Source of the DNA: an uncultured Lachnospiraceae bacterium
GTDB taxonomy: Bacteria; Bacillota; Clostridia; Lachnospirales; Lachnospiraceae
Length of the DNA stretch: 51,239 bases
NCBI GenBank assembly: GCA_947593735.1
Contig: CANQDT010000017.1
Location: 1 to 51,239, forward strand
Reading direction: 5' to 3'
Position numbers and translations under genes: made by a program
Notes under the pieces: generated by a model
Seen by the model: only the letters and a program-made list of their open reading frames with translations
Told to the model about the DNA's origin: nothing
Database searches by the model: none
Shown: positions 49,154 through 51,239 of the stretch, in pieces
Position numbering within the stretch: position 1 is the stretch's first letter
Layout of the letters: every line of letters starts with the position of its first letter

Positions 49154-50785
49154 GTGAAAAAAGGAGAGATCCTTACCGCTTATATTGAACAGACAGAATT
49201 CCCCAACCGGGGGATTTTGTTTGTTGACGGCAAAAAAATGGTGGTTAAGAACGGACTGGAGGGTCAGACGGTCCAGTTTCGGGTGACAAAGACAAGAGAA
49301 GACCGCGCGCAGGGAATGCTGCTCGATGTGGTTGAACGCTCGCCGCTCGAAAATCAGAATCCTCCGTGCCCTCATTTCGGCGCCTGCGGCGGCTGCTGTT
49401 ACCAGACGATGGACTACGCGAATCAGCTCCGCCTGAAAGAAAAGCAGGTGGACAGCCTGCTGCGCCGCGCGGTTCCGTATGAATTTCAATGGGACGGCAT
49501 GATCGGAAGCCCGGAACAGTGGCAGTACCGCAATAAAATGGAGTTTTCTTTCGGGGATGAAGTGAAGGGAGGTCCGCTCACGCTCGGCTTGCATAAAAGG
49601 AACAGTACATATGATATTATTGATATCAGGGATTGCCGCATCGTGAAACCGGATTATAACCGGATCGTGACCTGCGCGGCGGAACATTTCCGAAAGATGG
49701 GGAATCATTTTTATCACCGCGTAAGCCATGAGGGATGCCTGCGGCACCTGGTCCTGCGCTGCAGTATGGACGGAGAAATTCTGGTGAATCTGGTCACGAC
49801 GACGCAGGAGCCGGTGGACGAGGACGCATTTGTCAATTGCCTGTTGGAGCTGAAATTGGACGGGTGTATCGCGGGTATCCTGCATACGCTGAACGACAGT
49901 CTGGCGGACATTGTGCAGAGCGATGAGACGCGGCTGCTATACGGGCAGGATTTTATTGAGGAATCTCTGTCCGGCTTCCGGTTCCGGATCACCCCATATT
50001 CTTTTTTCCAGACCAATTCCCGCGGAGCGGAAGCGCTGTATCAAAAAGCGCGGGATTACGCGGGCAGGACAAACGACGCGGTTATTTATGATCTTTACAG
50101 CGGCACGGGGACCATCGCGCAGATGCTTGCCCCTGTCGCCCGGAAAGTGATCGGCGTGGAGATCGTCGAAGAGGCAGTACGCGCGGCGCGGGAAAACGCT
50201 CGTGTGAACGGACTGGACAACTGCGAATTTTTCGCAGGAGACGTGCTGCGGGTACTCGGGGAAATCCCTGAGAAACCGGATATGATCGTGCTCGATCCCC
50301 CGCGGGACGGTATTCACCCGAAAGCGCTTGACCAGATCGTCTCCTACGGGGTGGAACAGATATTATATATCAGCTGCAAGCCGACCAGCCTTGTAAGAGA
50401 TCTGGAGACGCTGCAGGAAAATGGATACCGGGTTGCGAGGGGATGCTGCGTTGATATGTTTCCGTGGACGGCGAATGTGGAGACGGTATGCTTATTGTCC
50501 AAACTCAATGTCGAACATCATATTGAGGTGGAATTAAATTTGGATGAGATGGATTTGACGGCGGCGGAGAAGAAGGCTAGTTATGAGGAGATTAAGACGT
50601 ATGTGCAGGAGCATAGCGGACTAAAGGTAAGTAATCTTTATATTGCGCAGGTTAAAAGGAAATGTGGGATTATTGAGAGGGAGAACTACAATAAGGCGAA
50701 GGCAGAGAATGCAAGACAGCCTAAGTGTCCGAAGGAAAAGGAGAGGGCGATTCGGGAGGCGTTAGAGTATTTTAAGATGGTGTAA
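49154..50785 (+). CDS. rlmD: 23S rRNA uracil-5-methyltransferase, RlmD/RlmCD type, with a C-terminal extension
   Basis: Makes 5-methyluridine in 23S rRNA. A TRAM domain (about 1-60) precedes the iron-sulfur motif CPHFGACGGCCYQ, then a SAM-binding domain with YDLYSGTGTIAQML, VLDPPRDGIHPKALDQI and the catalytic-Cys loop LYISCKPTSLVRDL. The core ends near ETVCLLSKL; about 90 extra residues follow (HHIEVELNLDEMDLTAAEKKASYEE ... LYIAQVKRKCGIIERENYNKA). In those 90 codons every Ile is ATT, whereas ATC dominates in the rest. That suggests the gene's end came from elsewhere, perhaps as a mobile-element attachment copy. Length 543 against about 450 for usual members. Confidence 0.92.
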   Translation: MKKGEILTAYIEQTEFPNRGILFVDGKKMVVKNGLEGQTVQFRVTKTREDRAQGMLLDVVERSPLENQNPPCPHFGACGGCCYQTMDYANQLRLKEKQVDSLLRRAVPYEFQWDGMIGSPEQWQYRNKMEFSFGDEVKGGPLTLGLHKRNSTYDIIDIRDCRIVKPDYNRIVTCAAEHFRKMGNHFYHRVSHEGCLRHLVLRCSMDGEILVNLVTTTQEPVDEDAFVNCLLELKLDGCIAGILHTLNDSLADIVQSDETRLLYGQDFIEESLSGFRFRITPYSFFQTNSRGAEALYQKARDYAGRTNDAVIYDLYSGTGTIAQMLAPVARKVIGVEIVEEAVRAARENARVNGLDNCEFFAGDVLRVLGEIPEKPDMIVLDPPRDGIHPKALDQIVSYGVEQILYISCKPTSLVRDLETLQENGYRVARGCCVDMFPWTANVETVCLLSKLNVEHHIEVELNLDEMDLTAAEKKASYEEIKTYVQEHSGLKVSNLYIAQVKRKCGIIERENYNKAKAENARQPKCPKEKERAIREALEYFKMV

Positions 50786-50864
50786 TAATATGGAATGCAG
50801 AAGACTTCATTCATGAATAGAAATGTGGTATATTTATGTTTGGTATAATACGAGGAGGAAGAGT
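50786..50864 (+). promoter_or_regulatory. AT-rich gap with an extended -10 promoter
   Basis: TGGTATAAT with its -10 at 50844-50849 carries a TGG extension; no -35 is clear. GAGGAGGAAG is the ribosome site of the next gene. No terminator is seen behind the methyltransferase gene. Confidence 0.5.
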
Positions 50865-51239
50865 ATGGATAAAGAAAAGATCAAAGAAGATTTAAGCATA
50901 TGTTATTTAAAGACTATTGCCGCTATAAATGGTATTGCTATGGAAAGAATAGAACATGATGAAGATAGTGTTGATGTTGTAATAAAAAAAATAATATATT
51001 TAAAAAATGGTGGAAAGTTTAATTCACAGATAAGTGTACAGTTAAAAGCAACAGCTTCTAGTTCTCAATATAATATTAGCAATACTGAGATTTCATATTT
51101 GTTAAAGGCGAAAAACTATAATGACTTATGTGCACCAGCATCTATGCCAAGTATATTAGCTTTATTAATTTTGCCAGAAAATGAAACTGAATGGATTAGA
51201 TGGAGTTCTGAAGAATTAATGATAAAAGGGAAAATGTTT
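50865..51239 (+). CDS. DUF4365 domain protein, cut by the window end
   Basis: An open frame of 125 codons runs off the right edge. It begins MDKEKIKEDLSICYLKTIAAINGI and contains SVDVVIKKIIYLKN...FNSQISVQLKATASSS, the acidic residue and Q-L-K-x-T pattern of DUF4365, a PD-(D/E)xK nuclease-like fold, then LPENETEWIRWSSEEL. Such proteins turn up in defence islands and mobile elements. The gene is AT-rich and ATA/TTA-using, unlike the chromosome to its left, pointing to transferred DNA. Function is inferred from the fold only. Confidence 0.65.
   Translation, partial: MDKEKIKEDLSICYLKTIAAINGIAMERIEHDEDSVDVVIKKIIYLKNGGKFNSQISVQLKATASSSQYNISNTEISYLLKAKNYNDLCAPASMPSILALLILPENETEWIRWSSEELMIKGKMF

Overview
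The window looks like a chromosomal segment of an anaerobic, gut-type Clostridia, most likely a Lachnospiraceae relative. Reasons: a complete six-gene Rnf ion-pumping complex, a ferrous-iron FeoA-FeoB fusion, LarE, DUF1836, many GGAGG-type ribosome sites and sigma-A promoters, and a GC-rich, ATC/GCG-loving codon style in the core genes. This placement comes from gene content, not from a database search.

Layout. 1-1133: an AT-richer edge with broken reading frames and one unknown 139-residue protein. 1289-7438: rnfCDGEAB followed by a family 3 glycosidase lipoprotein. 7538-12479: purC, purF, purB, purA. 12556-15777: DUF1836 regulator, PcrA helicase, small membrane protein. 15947-16643: a tRNA cluster (Pro, Gly, Arg, His, Gln, Lys, and a second Gly on the other strand). 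16816-20027: a two-component system with an obvious direct-repeat operator. 20099-22081: a 45-bp tandem repeat, a YfcE-like phosphodiesterase, MntP and a DUF1349 protein.

22171-31368 is a 9.2-kb integrated element, AT-richer than its surroundings and bounded by TTATTATATCATA direct repeats. It carries a tyrosine integrase, a divergent repressor/Cro switch with paired operators, a P4-type primase-helicase beside a possible origin, small early genes, then scaffold, major capsid, a broken DUF1492 regulator and two head-tail connector genes. No terminase, portal, protease, tail or lysis gene is visible. It is best read as a capsid-module-bearing phage satellite, or a strongly reduced prophage. 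Two non-coding structures in it stand out. One is a strong promoter driving a capsid-operon leader with two mutually exclusive hairpins. The other is a compact promoter-operator-terminator unit on the opposite strand that would make an RNA of about 75 nt.

31530-46353: larE, a divergent phosphoribosyltransferase-like gene, feoAB, tRNA-Thr, dnaE, pfkA, an RNA 2'-O-methyltransferase, NfeD and SPFH membrane proteins, and a peptide ABC transporter (binding protein and two permeases, no ATPases). 46467-50785: rhodanese, a THUMP-type RNA methyltransferase, RdgB, a second YfcE-like phosphodiesterase and an RlmD-type methyltransferase. The tail of the last gene changes codon style, and the AT-rich DNA behind it starts a DUF4365 protein cut by the window end. 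That looks like the border of another accessory island.
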